Below are positions 41,421-54,375 of a DNA stretch of 64,000 nucleotides, in pieces. The first letter of the stretch is position 1; every line of letters starts with the position of its first letter. A program made the translations under genes and the position numbers. Source of the stretch: Citrus sinensis (Eukaryota; Streptophyta; Magnoliopsida; Sapindales; Rutaceae); assembly GCF_022201045.2 (NCBI RefSeq), contig NC_068561.1:24806501-24870500 (forward strand). Direction: 5' to 3'. Under the pieces are notes generated by a model. That model saw nothing but the letters and a program-made list of their open reading frames with translations, was not told the DNA's origin and ran no database searches.

Positions 41421-41936
41421 AGAAGCTTACACATAGGTGCAACTGTGTGTTATCCTCTTTTAAGCACTTCTTTTTGTGAGGCAGGTAATTAATATTCTTG
41501 TTATGATCTTTGTATATAACAACACTACGTAGTGAGGTTATGTAGTATATAAATGGAAAATACAACTATTTTGAACATCATAAACAAGAATAAAATAGTA
41601 CCCGCCAATGTGGAAGACAAACGAATTTAATACAATCTATTTTTAGAATTGTGCATCTTTAACTGTGAAATAAAATTGATGTATGGTATTGAGCCCTTCT
41701 TAATCAAAAAAAAAAAAAAAATTGATGTATGGTAGAGTGAATTAGATATGACTTTTAGAACCATTTTTGACAATTGCTTTGAAGACTAGCTGTAATGATA
41801 AAGCAACAATTAATGAATTAAGTAGTCTTCAATGTGTTACACGATAATATACAAAAACTTGCGGAAATACGACAGTGCCCGCTCCTTGATCGGTCAATTC
41901 ATCCTATAATCACATTTTATTATAAAATAAATATCT

Positions 41937-44455
41937 TAACCATCATATTGGTGGGATTTTTGTGACACCCAGACGCTTCGTGGTCTCTTCTTTTTTTGTT
42001 ATATTTTGCCCCATGTATCCTGTTAGTTTCTCTAGTTATTGTTTTTCTTCCTCTTAAACTTGTGCAATTTATCACGCAACTCTTCGGTTCTCAATCTCCG
42101 GCCCTTGAATTTATAAATAAACAAATGGATTGGCTAAAATAAATAACATAATACAAAACAAAAATCACGCATGACAATGATGCGTGCTGTTGTTAAACGA
42201 ATGGGAGAAGAAAAGGAGATTAATGATGAAAGTAGACTAAATATTTTATGGACCTGAGGCATGATGATAGGTTAGGTGAGTTAAAAAGATTAAAAAAATG
42301 AACTAAGTGGATGAAAAAGAAGAGAAAATTGTACAAGAAAGAAAAAGTTAACCAAATAATTCAAGAAGAGAGTAGTAAGAATTGTCACGGATGACCTTAC
42401 ATAGTTTTGTCTAAATAATTCACAACTTTTGTGTCATTCTGAGTCATTATAGCACACGTCACATGCCTGCGTAATTACTTATCCTCTAATAGGAAAAGTT
42501 ACTCAATGTTTTGCATTTAAAAATGCATAAATATATAACCGGAGTTTTGTTATTAATTTTATTATTATTGTTGTTTGTTTAATATTTTGAAGAAATCACT
42601 TATATCCAAAAGTTTGTTACTAAAGTCCTGTTATTTTCTCTTAGAAAAAAGTTATACTATCTTCGCTTAAAAAATGAATACTTATATTTAGACATCAAGG
42701 GAAAACTAATCTCTAATCCATCTTTGTATACTCTTTAATATGTGTGGTGTTTCATGCGAGCACGTATTTATTATGGTGATGAATCCATCGCCACTACCTT
42801 TTAGATATTTTCTTAATCATTATTGAATAATTTAATATTTTATTTTTAGTTACTTCATAAAGAAGTGTGCTTGACATTTTCTCTATAGAAAATATGAGGT
42901 CGGATTCTTGCAAAGGTCAAAGATAATAAATATCTTGATTATCATATAGGAGAATGCATGTTTTATGATGATAAATGTTATATTTATTACTTATATCTTT
43001 ACTAAAATTTTAATTCCCTATTTCATCCTACTGGTTAAGAAATAGCATATAGAGGTCGGGTTCTTGCATTCTCTCTTATTAATTATATTGGTGGGATGCC
43101 AATGCATTTGTGACACCCAGACGATTCATGATCTATCACTATCACTACATTTTTCTAAGTCCATTCACGTACGAACTTATATGTGTATAGCACTATTAAC
43201 AATCTCAAAGAGTACTTCATTTCTTTAGTATTATTATAATTAGGTTTATACGTTTAGTCTCACTATCTCAGAGAGCTTACTGGTCAATTCAATTCAAACA
43301 TAACGTTAAACAACTTTTTATTGGTGATCAACGGCAATGAGTAATTTCATCATGAGTTATGACAAATTTAATGTTTCTTCACTAAAACGTCCAAACTTAA
43401 GGATCTAAATAATAAAAACTCAAATACTATAGTTAAATGCTTTTATTAAATAGTATTCTACCTGAACAGCTAATCTATTATTAGTAATTTTTTCTTCTTT
43501 TTTTTTTTTAGCACTGATATTTAAACAGAATAATTAATTTTTTTTTTAAAAAAAAGACAAAAATGAGTATAAAATAATATGACTTAAAAAATAAAATAAT
43601 TTAAGTAATTTACTATAACACATTAACACCAGACAGATATTATAGTTTATTCTATCATCACTATGTTATATCCTACAGTTTATTTAGTTGCGTGCATATG
43701 CATTACCTAATTAGTTGTTTCTTTTCGACATATAAAATTTCTTATGCTCGTCTTCTGTTCCCAATCTCTACAGCTTTTAGAGTCCCTTTAATTTCCTTTC
43801 CCAAAAAACGTAAGGACTCTGTCGAATCTATAAACAAACCTAATGGATTAGTTAAATAAAACCAAAAAGAAGGGGAGGGGGCATGAGTCATGACATGATC
43901 TTATTGTTAAACAAACTAATGGGAGAGGGAAAGGGCATTAATGACAAAAGAAGACTAGACATGACGATAAGATAGGCGATTTAAAAAGATTAAAAAAAAA
44001 AAAAAACAAAACAAAAAAGATCTCAGCAGATGAAAAGGAAGAGAAAAAGTGTGAGAATGAAAAAGTTAAGGAGATAATTCGAGAGAAGAATTGTCAGTTT
44101 GTTAATGATAATTACGTTACATGGTGATAGTTTAAATAATTCACGACTTTTGCCTCATTTGGGACGTCATAGCTCACGTCCTATGCATGCACAATTGCTT
44201 ATTTGCTTATGAGATAATAGAAAGAGTTACTCAATTGCTTACATTTATAAATGTATAAATATCCAAAGAGTTCTCCTTCAATTTTATTATAATTATTATT
44301 ATATTTTGAAGAATACATCGTTAGCTACATCCAAAAGTTTGTTCTTAAGTTTTGCTATTCTCTCTTTGAAATAAGATTTTATTATCTTCACTCTCAAAAT
44401 GAAAACCTGTATATAGACATCAAGGAAAAGCAATCTATGATCTATCTAATTAACA
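41937..44455. repeat. Diverged tandem duplication upstream of ABCB copy A
   Basis: Segment 1 (about 41937-42740) and segment 2 (about 43085-44455) share a series of words in order: TTGGTGGGAT, GTGACACCCAGACG, AATGGATT.G.TAAA, GTTAAACRAA.TAATGGGAGA, AAAAAGATTAAAAAAA, TAAATAATTCAC.ACTTTTG, ATCCAAAAGTTTGTT and TAGACATCAAGG. Segment 2 has about 550 extra bases (about 43150-43700). A third, shorter copy lies at about 52130-52620 upstream of copy B. No coding sequence is present. The origin is unknown. Confidence 0.65.
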
Positions 44456-45723
44456 GCATAATATTGGGTTGTTGGCTGTCACAACATTCTAGAACCAATA
44501 ATTTACTTCTTAATCAAGCCAATCTAATCATAATGAGACATTTAATAAAAAGTAGTGGTATGCGATCTTTCAACTTATTTCATCAACCATCGTTTTTCAA
44601 TTAACTTCATGAAAATTTTTAAACCGACTAAATTAAAATTGATTGGTTTTTCTTTTCGAATTGGATTCAAGAATCTCTACAAATTTAGTGCTCATTTACA
44701 ACATAATTTATGATGGTAGAAACCGTCCTTTAATTACCGAAAAAATATCTATGATACAATTATGGCGTTTCCCATTTTCAATACTATCACTATCATCGTC
44801 ATTCGTATGATATGTGATATAAAATCAGAATGAATTTTTTTTTTTTTTTTTGGAACTAAAGTTCGGATGCCTCAAGAAACCGTCTTCTTCTTTTATTTTT
44901 CTAAAATTAAGGAGTGTTGTTTTCTTGATTCATATGCGTTGTCCGGGTTGGGCCGCTAAACATTAATAACAAGTCAAACAGATTGAAAGGTCTCCCACCT
45001 AATGAAGAAAGAAAAAGCAAAAAGTAAAGTAAGACAAAGACCGAAAAGAAAGGTAAAGGGTGAGTCGATTTTGATGGCCGTCAATAATTAATATGTTTCT
45101 TCATTGGTTTATCCTTTTCCGTAATTTCACACAAGGACAAAATGGGAAGTAAGGTAAAAGTAATCCGCGATTATGGATATTTATGCGAAGAGGATATATT
45201 GGTAAATTGCCGAGCGAATTTCAGCAGTGTTGGATGCGGATGATCCAAAAATATAACGTTCGAGTGGCATTGACTAATGAGGTGATGGAGATCAAGGGTA
45301 TCGATTATGGCAATATTTTCCAAGACACGATGAGTTTGTGAATCTCTCTCTCAGAGGAGAAACAAAAAAACATACAGAAGCTTACAATATATGATTCATT
45401 GGCAGACGCCCTAATACTTTGAAGAGGAGCAACAAGTAAAAACTGAAGTTTTAACTAAAAAAATAAAATTATACAAATGTACGTACGTACATACGTACAT
45501 ATATATATATATATATATATATATGAAACTCTCGGATTGAAACAGTTCTCTATTAATTTTTTTGGTTTACCATGTGCAGTCACAGGTGGCCTTTGAATTT
45601 AAATTCAAAGGCCACCAGTCTCTCTCCCAGACATTGTTCTAATTCGAAATCCCGGATTGAAACAGCACTCTATATATATGTATGTATGTATATTGAATTC
45701 CACCCATCAATTGAGGAGTATTC
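44456..45723. other. Spacer and 3' flank of ABCB copy B
   Basis: Non-coding. Holds ACGTACGT/(AT)n microsatellites at about 45480-45524 and 3' flank sequence shared with copy A (45377-45440). A short inverted repeat CCTTTGAATTTAAATTCAAAGG lies at about 45589-45612. Confidence 0.5.
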
Positions 45724-48700
45724 TCAATTCTGTGGTGTCGTTTGGAGGCTGACCAATGAGTAGTAAGCTCCCGCGGGTCCTTTTGCTAACAAAGATTGAT
45801 GGCTCCCCTCCTCCACCACGCGCCCTTGCTCCAACACTGCAATTATATCACAATTTTGAATGGTACTCAGCCTGTGTGCTACCACCACGCTTGTTCTCTC
45901 CACCATCAGACGCTCAAGTGCTTCCTGCACCACTTTCTCCGACTGACTATCAAGTGCGCTGGTCGCCTCATCTAACAATAACACTGCAGGATTTTTTAAT
46001 ACGGCACGAGCTATTGCAATGCGTTGCTTTTGGCCTCCAGACAGCTGCAATCCCCTGTCTCCACACCACGTGTCGTAACCTTCATACAATCCAGCTATAA
46101 AATCATGTGCATTGGCTGCCTTTCCGGCTTCAATGATCTCTGATTCGTCGATTTTATCAGATGCTCCGTATGTGATGTTTTCTCTGATGGTACCTGCAAA
46201 CAGAGCAGGCTCTTGACTAACAAGTGCAATATGTCTCCTCAGCGACCTCAGGTGGTGTGATCTGATGTCTCGACCATCAATTTTCACAACACCCTTTAGA
46301 GGATCGTAAAACCGTTCAATTAAGCCAATGATCGTTGATTTTCCTGACCCACTTTGCCCGACCAGTGCTGTTGATTTTTTTGCTTCAATGTTGATTGAGA
46401 AGCCTTTGAAAATCATCACATTAGGTCTAGCAGGGTATGCAAAATGCACATCTTCAAGTTCTATGTGTCCTATAATTTTTTCTGGTTGGTAGCCGTTAAG
46501 GTCATCAGGGTCAATTTTAGTATGCCGGTCTAATACCGCGAAGACCGAAGCAACAGCATCTGAACCTTTAGCAATGTCTGTAGTCATTGTGCCGGCATCA
46601 GCTATGACCTTGCCTGTGCTCACTAAAACCAAGAAGATTTCAAAAAGGGATTTTCCATCAATGTATCCTCTGCCGACGAGCCTGCCACCATACCAAAAGG
46701 CTAGTGCCACGACGCATGACACTAGAGCTCGGGAAAAGGCAAGGCATACACCTGCAATCCAAGATTGTCGAACACCCTCTCGTCGTGGGGCTTCTTGAGC
46801 TTTTTCGAGCATTTTCAGGATCCGTTCTTGGGAAGAGAATGCATTGATGGTTCTGAGGTTAGAGACTGCCTCAGCAGCTAGCTTGCTGCTTTCATCTTGT
46901 GCCTTTATCACCTTCTTTGACATGCTTTTTAGCAATACCTCTTTACCGTACAAGCATACAATAACGAGAGGCTGGACTGCTATGATCACTAACGCCAGCC
47001 TCCATGAAATGATTAGGCTCATGGTGAAGGCTATGGTTATAGAAGAGAAAGTTTGTACTAGCAAAGCAACCCGATCACCCACCAAAGATCTCACCTGCCA
47101 AAAATCAAAGTACAGTTAAGAAGAGCACTTTAATGCATCTTTTAAGAGCAAAAATGTTTAGTACATACCACATTGGCATCTTTGGCAAGTCGAGAGCAAA
47201 TCGCACCACTTGAATTCTCATCTTGATCAAACCACCCAACTTCAAATGTGAGTATCTTCGAAAGCATATTTTCTCTAATTCTTTTGGTCAAGTACTCTCC
47301 CATGTAAGCGAAATAATACTGCTGACAAACATTAGTTAAAAAAGAAAATATCGATAGCCCAAAGAAACACAATGAATAAAATCTTGTTTTCTCTTTAATC
47401 TCATCATGGTCTTTCAAAAAATATACTGATATCATAGAACCCATTGCAAATGCATAAACTGGCTGCACCGCACCAAATAATACTGCACTCAGACAGCCCA
47501 AGCTTGCTTGTTTCCATTCTGGTATATTCAAAGCTAACAATCTCCTGAAAGATGGTGCAGTTAATTTATTGTTATGCTCTTCGCTGTTATTCTCTTTTCG
47601 ATTGTCATCCTCTGAGTAAGCTCTGCTTGGCGAGAAAGAGTTTCTGGATCTGCAACTACTCGCGCTGTTTTCGTCAGCCAAGTTTGATATAACAGACAAG
47701 CTATGCAAGTTTGCATTATTGAGATTCATATTACTTTTCTCTTCAGGATTTGTATTTGCTTTTTCAGTCTGATGAAGATTTACAAGTGCAGTGTAGAGAC
47801 CATTTTCGTCTTGTATTAGCACATCATGAGATCCTGTTTCCATGACTTGTCCATTTTGGATTACGACAATGACGTCTGCGCTGCGGATGGTAGAGAGACG
47901 ATGGGCTATGACAATGGTGGTGCGGCCAACGGCAGCATTCTCTAGGGCTTCCTGAACAACACGCTCCGATTCAGAGTCTAGGGCACTGGTTGCTTCATCT
48001 AGCAGAAGGATTCTGGGTGATTTGATTATTGCTCGCGCTATAGCAATTCTTTGCTTCTGTCCCCCTGACATTTGAACTCCTCTTTCACCAACCTGTTAAT
48101 TTTAAAACACATATAAATATTGTTAATTGAGTGAGTTCAATATATAGTGTCTGCTTTCGGTCATTTTGAATGGCAAGCTGGCCTAGGCCCGAGCAGAACT
48201 AATTACCTGGGTATCATATTGCTGAGGCAACTGACAAATGAAATTATGTGCATTTGAAGCTTTGGCCGCCTCAATGATCTCCTCCATTGAGGCATCTTCC
48301 TTGCCAAAAAGTATGTTTTCCTTAATACTTGTTGCAAAAAGTGCCGGCTCTTGGCTCACCAGACCCATCTGTGACCTTAGCCATTTGAGCTGCAATTTAT
48401 CGATGGGAACTCCATCAAGCAGGATTTCTCCCCCAAGTGGGCGGTAAAATCTTTGTAATAATGACACTACTGTGGATTTTCCTGAGCCACTGCCACCAAC
48501 TAAGGCCACTGTATTTCCTGCTGGAACTTTGAGGCAAAAGTCTTTGAAGATTATGGTTTCGGGCCTTGATGGGTAGGCAAATACAACATTCCTGAATTCA
48601 ACTTCACCTAGAAATTTCTCCAGGATTTCACCTTCCATGTTTTCTGAATCTATATCGGGGACTCTTTTTATCACATCCCTTATATGTTCTCCTGCTGACG

Positions 48701-50379
48701 TTGCTTCTGAAATGTACTTCAGGTTGGATAAACCAGCTCCTAATGCTCTAACAAAAATAGGATCGATATTATCATCATCAATCATTACTAATGAATGATT
48801 AATCTTCTCAAAATATCGTAAAAATCCAAAAATTTAAGTGCATGATAATATGAACATGACCATGAGCAATTAAATTTAGCTGCAACTCGGAAAACATTTT
48901 TCAAACTATTACTGATTTGTAATTCTAGCTACATCTAACTAACTATTATAACTCAAAATCTAAACAAGAATTAATTCTCGTAATAAGGCGATGATACTCA
49001 CTGGCCACTGACGACAATGGTGGTTCCGGCAGCGAAAACGAACCCTCCTTTAGCCCCATGGTACATGACTAGTCTGCCACCATAATAAGCTAAGAAGGAC
49101 CAAATAGCATAAGTAATTGCATTTATGCCACTGGCAAAGCCTTTCCCCAACCCTTGCTTTAAGCCTAACTTGACTGAATCTTGTAGGGCTGAAGAAAATT
49201 CATTAATGGTTTTGCTTTCACCAACAAAGGCATATACAGTTCTTACGGATGATATTGCCTGTTCTACAATCGTATCAGCCTTATTGTACTCTTCTCTCAT
49301 CTTTCTTGCTACCACCATCAGAGTCCTTCCATATGTCAACCCAAGGACCACCAGAAGCACAACACAGGGAAGCCCAACAATAACTAGCTGCCATAGAATC
49401 AAAAGCCCTACTAGGTAGCAACCAGAGAACGTAGCAAAATTTACCAACAAGTTTGGAAGCTGTCAGGCACAAATATTTCAGACGGTTACTTCAACAGCAA
49501 GTAATCAGAATAACTTCAACAGCAAGTAATTAGAATAACTTCAACCGCAAGCAATTAGAATAACTTACAATGTACATCTAGGAATTAAGAATAATAAAAA
49601 AGAAAAACCACTTTAAATAAAATTGTTGTGAAATTTAAGCTGAAATTAATGAAGTAATATCAAATTACTAATTAATTAACCTTTTCACTGATGACATCTT
49701 GAATAATTAGAGTATCGTTAGAAACGCTTGAGATGATCTCTGCTGTGCTTGTGGCACACAAATCAAAGTATCCGACTTCTTGCCTCAAGACTGCTTTCAA
49801 ATAGATAGCTCTCATCCTTGTTGCTTGTCTTTCACCCGTTCTCGTCCAACAGTATGCCTCTAAAAGTTCCAAAAATATAATAAAACGAAGATTATTAATT
49901 TAATAGAACTTGAACAATTTTGACTCGACCAATAAATTATAAAACCCACCAAGGAAAGCAGCAATCCATCCAAGAGAAGCTACGTACAAGATTATCACTG
50001 CATCCTGTCATCCAGAGAAATTAAATAATTAATACATTTTATTATATGCACATGTATTGTAGTATAACGAGTTTATTTCCCATGAGAGAAACATGCATAA
50101 AGAAAAGAAAGTTGAGAGAGTTACGTAGTACAGTTTATGAGTGAACTCATCTGTTGTGAGATTCGATGCATTCCCAACAGTATTCATCAACCTAGCCATC
50201 ACAAGTGTCAACAAAGGTGTTGAGAACCCATCAGCCATGGCTCCAATGAATCCCAAAACCATCAGAAACATATCCAAACGGTCCGCATGCATGAAAATAG
50301 AAAGAAACGACCCATTGTTGTTATTTTTCTTGACCTTAGTAATAGTACTGCTGCCTTCATCTCTTTCTCTACTCATCAT
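45724..50379 (-). CDS. ABC transporter B family member 15-like (copy B), full-length
   Basis: Tandem duplicate of copy A with the same seven exons: 50125-50379, 49950-50004, 49681-49859, 49002-49459, 48207-48747, 47169-48092 and 45724-47094, giving 1260 residues. The first two codons are both ATG; the second (50376) corresponds to the start of copy A. Both nucleotide-binding domains are complete: [10 protein letters not shown] and [18 protein letters not shown] and LSGGQKQR, and two [11 protein letters not shown] motifs. Exons 3, 4 and 7 are in the same intron phases as copy A (1, 0 and 0 at their starts). From late intron 4 through exon 6 the DNA is nearly identical to copy A, including the short intron 5, whereas intron 4 itself differs in length and sequence. 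The Ser/Asn-rich linker between NBD1 and TMD2 is the most diverged protein segment and is eight residues shorter. Confidence 0.93.
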
Positions 50380-50482
50380 TTCCACAGACACACAAAACAA
50401 ATTAAATTAACAACTTCCAAAAGGTTGAATGTGAGTACGAGTATGAGTGTCTGCGCCTTAACTACAAAATGGGTAGAATGTC

Positions 50483-50490
50483 ATGTTATA
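50483..50490 (-). promoter_or_regulatory. Possible TATA box of ABCB copy B
   Basis: TATAACAT on the minus strand, about 105 bp upstream of the first ATG. It matches the consensus less well than the box of copy A. Confidence 0.35.
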
Positions 50491-52129
50491 AGTAGCAAAA
50501 ATTCCACTGTTATCATAACTTTTTTTTTTAATAATTTCGTGAGGCACATAAAAAAAAATTCCTACAAAGAAAGGGGTACTTTAATTTTGTGGGGGCAAGC
50601 GAACAATGTTCTTAATTACAAGGAAAGGGACAGACGGGTAGTGAATTGTGAAATAGAACGATGATACAATGAGGTAAGGACCGGATTATTCTAATAAGAA
50701 GGTAATTTAATAGTTTTGTGATAGGATTACAAATTTTTAATAGAAAACAAACAACTTTTCTGGGGCACAACTGGGTGCCGGCCATTTAAGAAAACATCCT
50801 TTACAATTCCACAATCTGAAATCTGGTATTTGAGGGAGAGAGTGTTCAGTGGGCAGCTGTGGACTGCACTAAATGGCGGGAAAAGTCGTTAAATGCTTTC
50901 CCACGCATTTCCCATATGATTACTTAAATCGAAAGAATAATCATCATAATGCAAATATGCAATGCCTTCGATATCCCACCCATCTGCCACCACTCATCTG
51001 AATCAAGATAATAATAACAATTAATGGGAGTGTTTAGTCATTAGTCGGATTATGAGGTAAACACATTCTCATGCGCGCGCGCTTCATTGGATCAAGATTC
51101 AAGAGAAGAAACATGAATGATGAAACCCTACTGATCATATATGTAAGAATAAGATACTAACCGCCAATGCGGAACACTAACATCAAGCCTAATACAATCT
51201 AATTAAATTATAATATTCTGAATCTGACTGTTTGAATTTATGTACGCGGCCCTTATTGGCTCTCTGAAATAAATGAAGGGGATGGACAAAAGCTGATAAA
51301 TTAGTACTTACAGAATGGCATTTTGCTGAAGGGCTAGCTAATACTTTGTACTTCACTTTACTTATGTCTTGTTTATTTGTACAAGAAGATTGAGTTAACA
51401 GTTAATTTGTGAATTTCAGGATAAATTTCCTTATAAGTTGCTCATTCAAATGATTTGACGAAGATGAACTGCTTTAAGATATCAAACTTGATCATATAAT
51501 CATTTGTCGAAACTTAGATGTGTATTAATTTTGAGAGAAGGACTTCTAATCACGCAGTTTCGAGATAAAGACTTCTCACCACAAACGTAACACTCATATT
51601 AAAAGCTCATATCAAACCAGAGACAGCTCAAATTAATGCTGAAAACTTAACTAGACAGAGACTTTCAAGTTCCAACCACGTAAAGCTCGTTATCTATTAA
51701 TTTAAATGATTTTTTTTTTTAGCAAACTAACAGGCTTTTATATTTCAAAGAAGAATTAAACCAAGAGTTTAAGTTTTTTTTTTTTCTAATATATCCGAAC
51801 AGAAGATCATATACGGTGACAATATCATAACTTAAATTGAAATTGCAATACTGTTCTCCCTCCCATTATAGTTTCCAAAAATTAAAATTAAAAATCAGGA
51901 TATATATATTTTTTTTCAACTTTAACTAATCCATTTGTTTTTTTTTTTTTTTTACATATTCAAGACTGTTCTAGCAAAGTGGAGATCGAGAATAGAAGAG
52001 GAGCATGAGAGAGAAAGAAAGATACAGGTGAGAGAACAGAAAGATCTTCAAAAATGGATAAATTATATAAATTGGAAAAAAAAACAATTATTGAGGGTTT
52101 TCCCCCTTTTTTTAAAAAAAAAAGAAAAG
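50491..52129. other. Upstream spacer of ABCB copy B
   Basis: No gene recognised. Sequence near 51155-51200 (CCGCCAATGYGGAA, then AATACAATCT) matches about 41600-41640 upstream of copy A, so the duplicated unit extends beyond the promoter. A GCGCGCGC stretch at about 51075-51082 and several T-runs are present. Confidence 0.5.
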
Positions 52130-52620
52130 AAAAGAGCATGAGCATGGCAATGACGTCGTTGTAAACAAATGGAGAAGAAAAGGAGATCAAACACAGAAGA
52201 GACTAAACATACATAGACCAGACAAGACAAGATGGCAAGGCAGGTGAGGTCAAAAGATTAAAAAGAAAAAAGAAAAAGTTAATAATTAGATAAGTCAATA
52301 AGAGAAAAGAAGAAGGTGTGGATTCCACTGGAAATTTTGTCGTTCATCTTTTACACAAAGTTTTGTTTGAATAATTGACAACCCTAAGACATCAAAATTA
52401 ATCTTCACTGTTAGACCAAATTTCTGGTATGAACAGTTTTATCCAAAAAAATCTTTTGCTAGTTTGAATTATTTTCCCTTGGTTCAATTTTAAAAATATA
52501 TATTATATTTTCCCTTTAGAGAAATGGTGCATTATCTTTACTATCGTCGTTTATTCTTAAAAAGAGAAAAAAATAATACTTTAAAAAAGAAAATTTATAT
52601 CTAGATATCAATAAAAAATA
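52130..52620. repeat. Third copy of the ABCB upstream repeat
   Basis: Aligns loosely with the two segments at 41937-44455: a run containing AAACAAATGGAGAAGAAAAGGAGAT, the GACTAAACAT and AAAGATTAAAAAGA words, TTTGAATAATTGACAACC, and finally TATATCTAGATATCAA near the end. This supports an extended A/B duplication. Confidence 0.5.
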
Positions 52621-52748
52621 ACATTTTTTTTTTATATAGGGACTCTTCAAAAAAAATTAAGATAAAATAAAATAGGGATAAACCACCCCATACATATCGT
52701 GAAAAAGAAAGTGATTGATAGAGAGATCGGAGAGAAATTAAAAATATA

Positions 52749-52955
52749 AAGACCTACAAATAGAGCGTGTGCATATTTAGCAAGAGTATCGGGAGCAAAA
52801 TTAACTTCACGAAAGATATACTTGATGTCAAAACGCCATTCACGCTTCAGAAGCTCTTGATAGAAAAGATGAATTAACAATATATCATTAATGAGTGCAG
52901 AGGAGCTAGCAACCAGTTGGATTACACACAAGCTATCCACTTCCACCAACAGAGA
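52749..52955 (-). pseudogene. RNase H domain remnant of a LINE-type retrotransposon
   Basis: A minus-strand stretch of about 69 residues reads VEVDSLCVIQLV, then LFYQELLKREWRFDIKYIFRE, then NFAPDTLAKYAHA. This is the C-terminal half of the plant reverse-transcriptase-like RNase H domain (RVT_3 type), found at the ends of LINE polyproteins and in many domesticated fragments: the D of VEVDS and the N-x-x-A-D-x-L-A-K motif (here NFAPDTLAK) are characteristic. No reverse transcriptase or endonuclease is nearby and the frame has no RNase H N-terminal half, so it is a fragment. Confidence 0.65.
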
Positions 52956-53142
52956 CCGAATTCCAATAAAAAGTAACACTTTGAAAAAAGAAATTGCATA
53001 ATTGAACGTGAGGAATCTTTCCACAAATAGATATAAAGAAAGAGTCAAAAAAGGTGAAATGTACATTCAGAAATAAAAAGGTTCAAATTAATGCTTCAAA
53101 AAAAGAAAGTGTATATGGCGACTAGACACGCATGAAGTAAAA

Positions 53143-53145
<3 letters not shown>

Positions 53146-53183
<38 letters not shown>
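53146..53183. repeat. (TA)n microsatellite
   Basis: TA dinucleotide run of about 38 bp. Similar runs occur at about 53966-53987 and 54185-54217. Confidence 0.9.
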
Positions 53184-53187
<4 letters not shown>

Positions 53188-54181
53188 AATTAACACGATT
53201 AATGTTGATAATGTTGGGTTATTGGGGGCGTCTCCGGCGGATCTGCATGCATGCTGTGTCCGAAAGAACCTCCGAAATTGCAAAAGCTTTATTTATGTGT
53301 CTTATAATTAAGACTCGATTCTGCTTTATGTCTTTAAAACCTGAAAGAACATGATATGATGCCACTGTATACTTTTATTGTCATTTCATAAATAATCAAT
53401 TAATCAAATTGTCCAGATTCTTTGATAAGAAGAGTTGATTTCTAAAATTTTATATAAAAGTTTAAACAGTAGGGTTGATGAAAACTGATCAACCTTATAG
53501 TAAGGGTAAATTAAGGATTAAATAGTTTATATTGAAAGAAAGAAATAATTATTTTAAAATTTCTAATTTAAAAATAGATGTTAATGAGATAAATTGAGCA
53601 AAGGATTCAAATTAATCCACTTTTTATCACATCATACCTCTGTTTGTTTTAATTCCCATTATATCCATAACCATAATTACCATAAAGGACGAAAAACAGA
53701 TTTCTCTGAAATTTTTAATTCATTCGAGGTGTGGAATTGGGATTGGTGTCTTTTTCTTTCTTCAGTACATTATTAAATTCACAACTTTTAAGACTATTAT
53801 AATGCAAGCGGAACAGGTTGCCTTGGGAAGCGCCATGATGAAAATATTCGAGGAGGATTTATGGAAAATTTCCCTTTTTGGAAAGTGAAATACCATAAAA
53901 CGCTAGTGGCTATACAACAACAGGGCAGTTTCTTTTTGGGGGATTAGATGGGGTTAGAATAAGATATATATATATATATATATATAATTATTTATAATTA
54001 CAGATGTTTATATTTTTTTTAATGCGGATGTATTTTTAAATCGTGCAGTTTAAAAAAATTGTTTACTGAATGAACTATAAAACTGCATGGTTTTAAAGAG
54101 TTAAAACATACCTCTCTTAAATAATGCGATTTTAAAGTGCATCTATATAAAAAATAAATGAGGACGTCCGCATTAGAAAAT

Positions 54182-54220
<39 letters not shown>

Positions 54221-54375
54221 TGAGGGTTATTAAAGAGATCAAATATGGGGTTTGGAATAGCTTCACTCCATTTTTCTTTTTTTCCTTTTTTTTTAGGGAT
54301 AATTAGTAGCAAAGACTAATTTCATAACTTAGTGATAAGTAAAAGATAAAACAACATAAAAATTCAAGGATTTAA
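53184..54375. other. Intergenic spacer
   Basis: AT-rich, with two further (TA)n runs. No gene recognised on either strand. Confidence 0.5.

Noticed and set aside
45480-45524. ACGTACGT/AT alternating run as a regulatory element
   Set aside because: Simple-sequence repeat with no link to a nearby promoter; the gene ending nearby has its 3' end here.
51300-51360. Fourth ABCB 3' flank (ACTTACAGAATGGCATTTTG) suggesting another lost transporter
   Set aside because: Similarity to the 36310 and 45377 flanks is limited to a few short words and no coding remnant is adjacent.
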